DNA of 64,000 bases. Origin: Calothrix sp. FI2-JRJ7 (GTDB taxonomy: Bacteria > Cyanobacteriota > Cyanobacteriia > Cyanobacteriales > Nostocaceae). Of this stretch, positions 63,787 through 64,000 are shown piece by piece. The stretch is from NCBI GenBank assembly GCA_019359675.1, contig JAHHGX010000081.1:62001-126000 (forward strand), written 5' to 3'. Under the pieces are notes generated by a model. That model was not told where the DNA came from, made no database searches, and saw nothing but the letters and a program-made list of their open reading frames with translations. The position numbers and the translations under genes were made by a program. The first letter of the stretch is position 1. Every line of letters begins with the position of its first letter.

Positions 63787-64000
63787 ATGAATCCGCGTCC
63801 TAGCTACATGAATAAAAATAGCACTTTGACGCTGACCGAAGGGTTAGAGGAATATTATGCATTAAATCCTAACGTCACAGACCCTAGAAAACTTCCTCCA
63901 GATTTTGCCAAAATTCTTTTAGCGCATGATGTGTCCCACGTCATCTACGGTTGCGATACTGGGATGTACGATGAACTCAAAATTTTGCCCCTAACTTGGT
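63787..64000 (+). CDS. divergent partner of the TetR gene, N-terminal part (runs off the window)
   Basis: From the ATG at 63787 the visible 71 residues start MNPRPSYMNKNSTLTLTEGL and include DPRKLPPDFAKILLAHDVSH and VIYGCDTGMYDELKILPLTW. The LLAHDVSHVIYG stretch has a faint likeness to the HDxxH metal site of Coq4-type proteins, which is only a guess. Probably the gene controlled by the TetR regulator. Confidence 0.6.
   Translation, partial: MNPRPSYMNKNSTLTLTEGLEEYYALNPNVTDPRKLPPDFAKILLAHDVSHVIYGCDTGMYDELKILPLTW

Noticed and set aside
1-64000. CRISPR arrays, tRNA or rRNA genes, complete insertion sequences
   Set aside because: No regularly spaced repeats, no T-arm/anticodon-arm patterns, no rRNA sequence and no full transposase were seen by eye.

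Overview
The window reads as chromosomal DNA of a filamentous, Nostocales-like cyanobacterium. It is AT-rich and dense with families I associate with cyanobacteria (DUF3122, DUF928, DUF1822, DUF3611, DUF1815, DUF2839, CHAT/CHASE2 proteins, Uma2 nuclease-like proteins, a two-partner-secretion hemagglutinin with NPNG motifs). It also carries the dispersed hairpin repeats typical of that group. The usual cyanobacterial HIP1 palindrome GCGATCGC was not seen. Instead the six-base palindrome GGCGCC recurs roughly every 600 bases, and GATC and GGCC are rare.

Layout. 1-6.3 kb: the N-terminus of an aldehyde dehydrogenase, a small secreted protein, an acyl-CoA dehydrogenase fused to a cyclase-family domain through an in-frame repeat, and a P-type ATPase with a small membrane protein. 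6.4-12.3 kb: a decaying stretch with a truncated MFS transporter, a P450 fragment and a duplicated helicase segment next to an intact DEAD/DEAH helicase. 12.4-17.7 kb: a PAP2 phosphatase with an HMA-like domain, a site-2 protease, tandem Uma2 genes and gene remnants, the last two flanked by inverted 66-bp elements. 17.7-24.1 kb: DUF3122, then a DUF1822 - CHAT/CHASE2 - DUF928 operon downstream of a wrecked giant Ser/Thr kinase.

24.2-34.8 kb: a YdeI-like gene between 160-bp direct repeats, DUF3611, a MITE-like element, a transposase-derived HTH protein, then TpsB and a CHAT-TPR protease-like protein diverging from a 110-residue protein with a CCxC-xxx-CCxC tail and a TpsA hemagglutinin. 34.8-41.6 kb: an exopolysaccharide cluster (flippase, acyltransferase, O-antigen ligase/polymerase, tyrosine autokinase, glycosyltransferase). 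42.2-44.0 kb: an oxidative-stress group (MsrA, type II peroxiredoxin, divergent PerR-type regulator with a 7-1-7 palindrome between them). 44.0-54.7 kb: a glycosyltransferase with a tiny coupled membrane ORF, DUF547, N-formylglutamate amidohydrolase, histidine kinase, a frameshifted RtcB, a ferritin-like protein, an M48 protease and a DinG-like protein lacking Walker motifs. 54.7-64 kb: housekeeping and conserved genes (DUF1815, thioesterase, dxr, pentapeptide protein, YraN, queA, a TPR protein, a TetR regulator with a palindromic operator) plus several gene-free stretches that hold candidate small RNAs.

No rRNA, tRNA, CRISPR array or intact insertion sequence was recognised. Protein family calls rest on recalled motifs, not on database searches.
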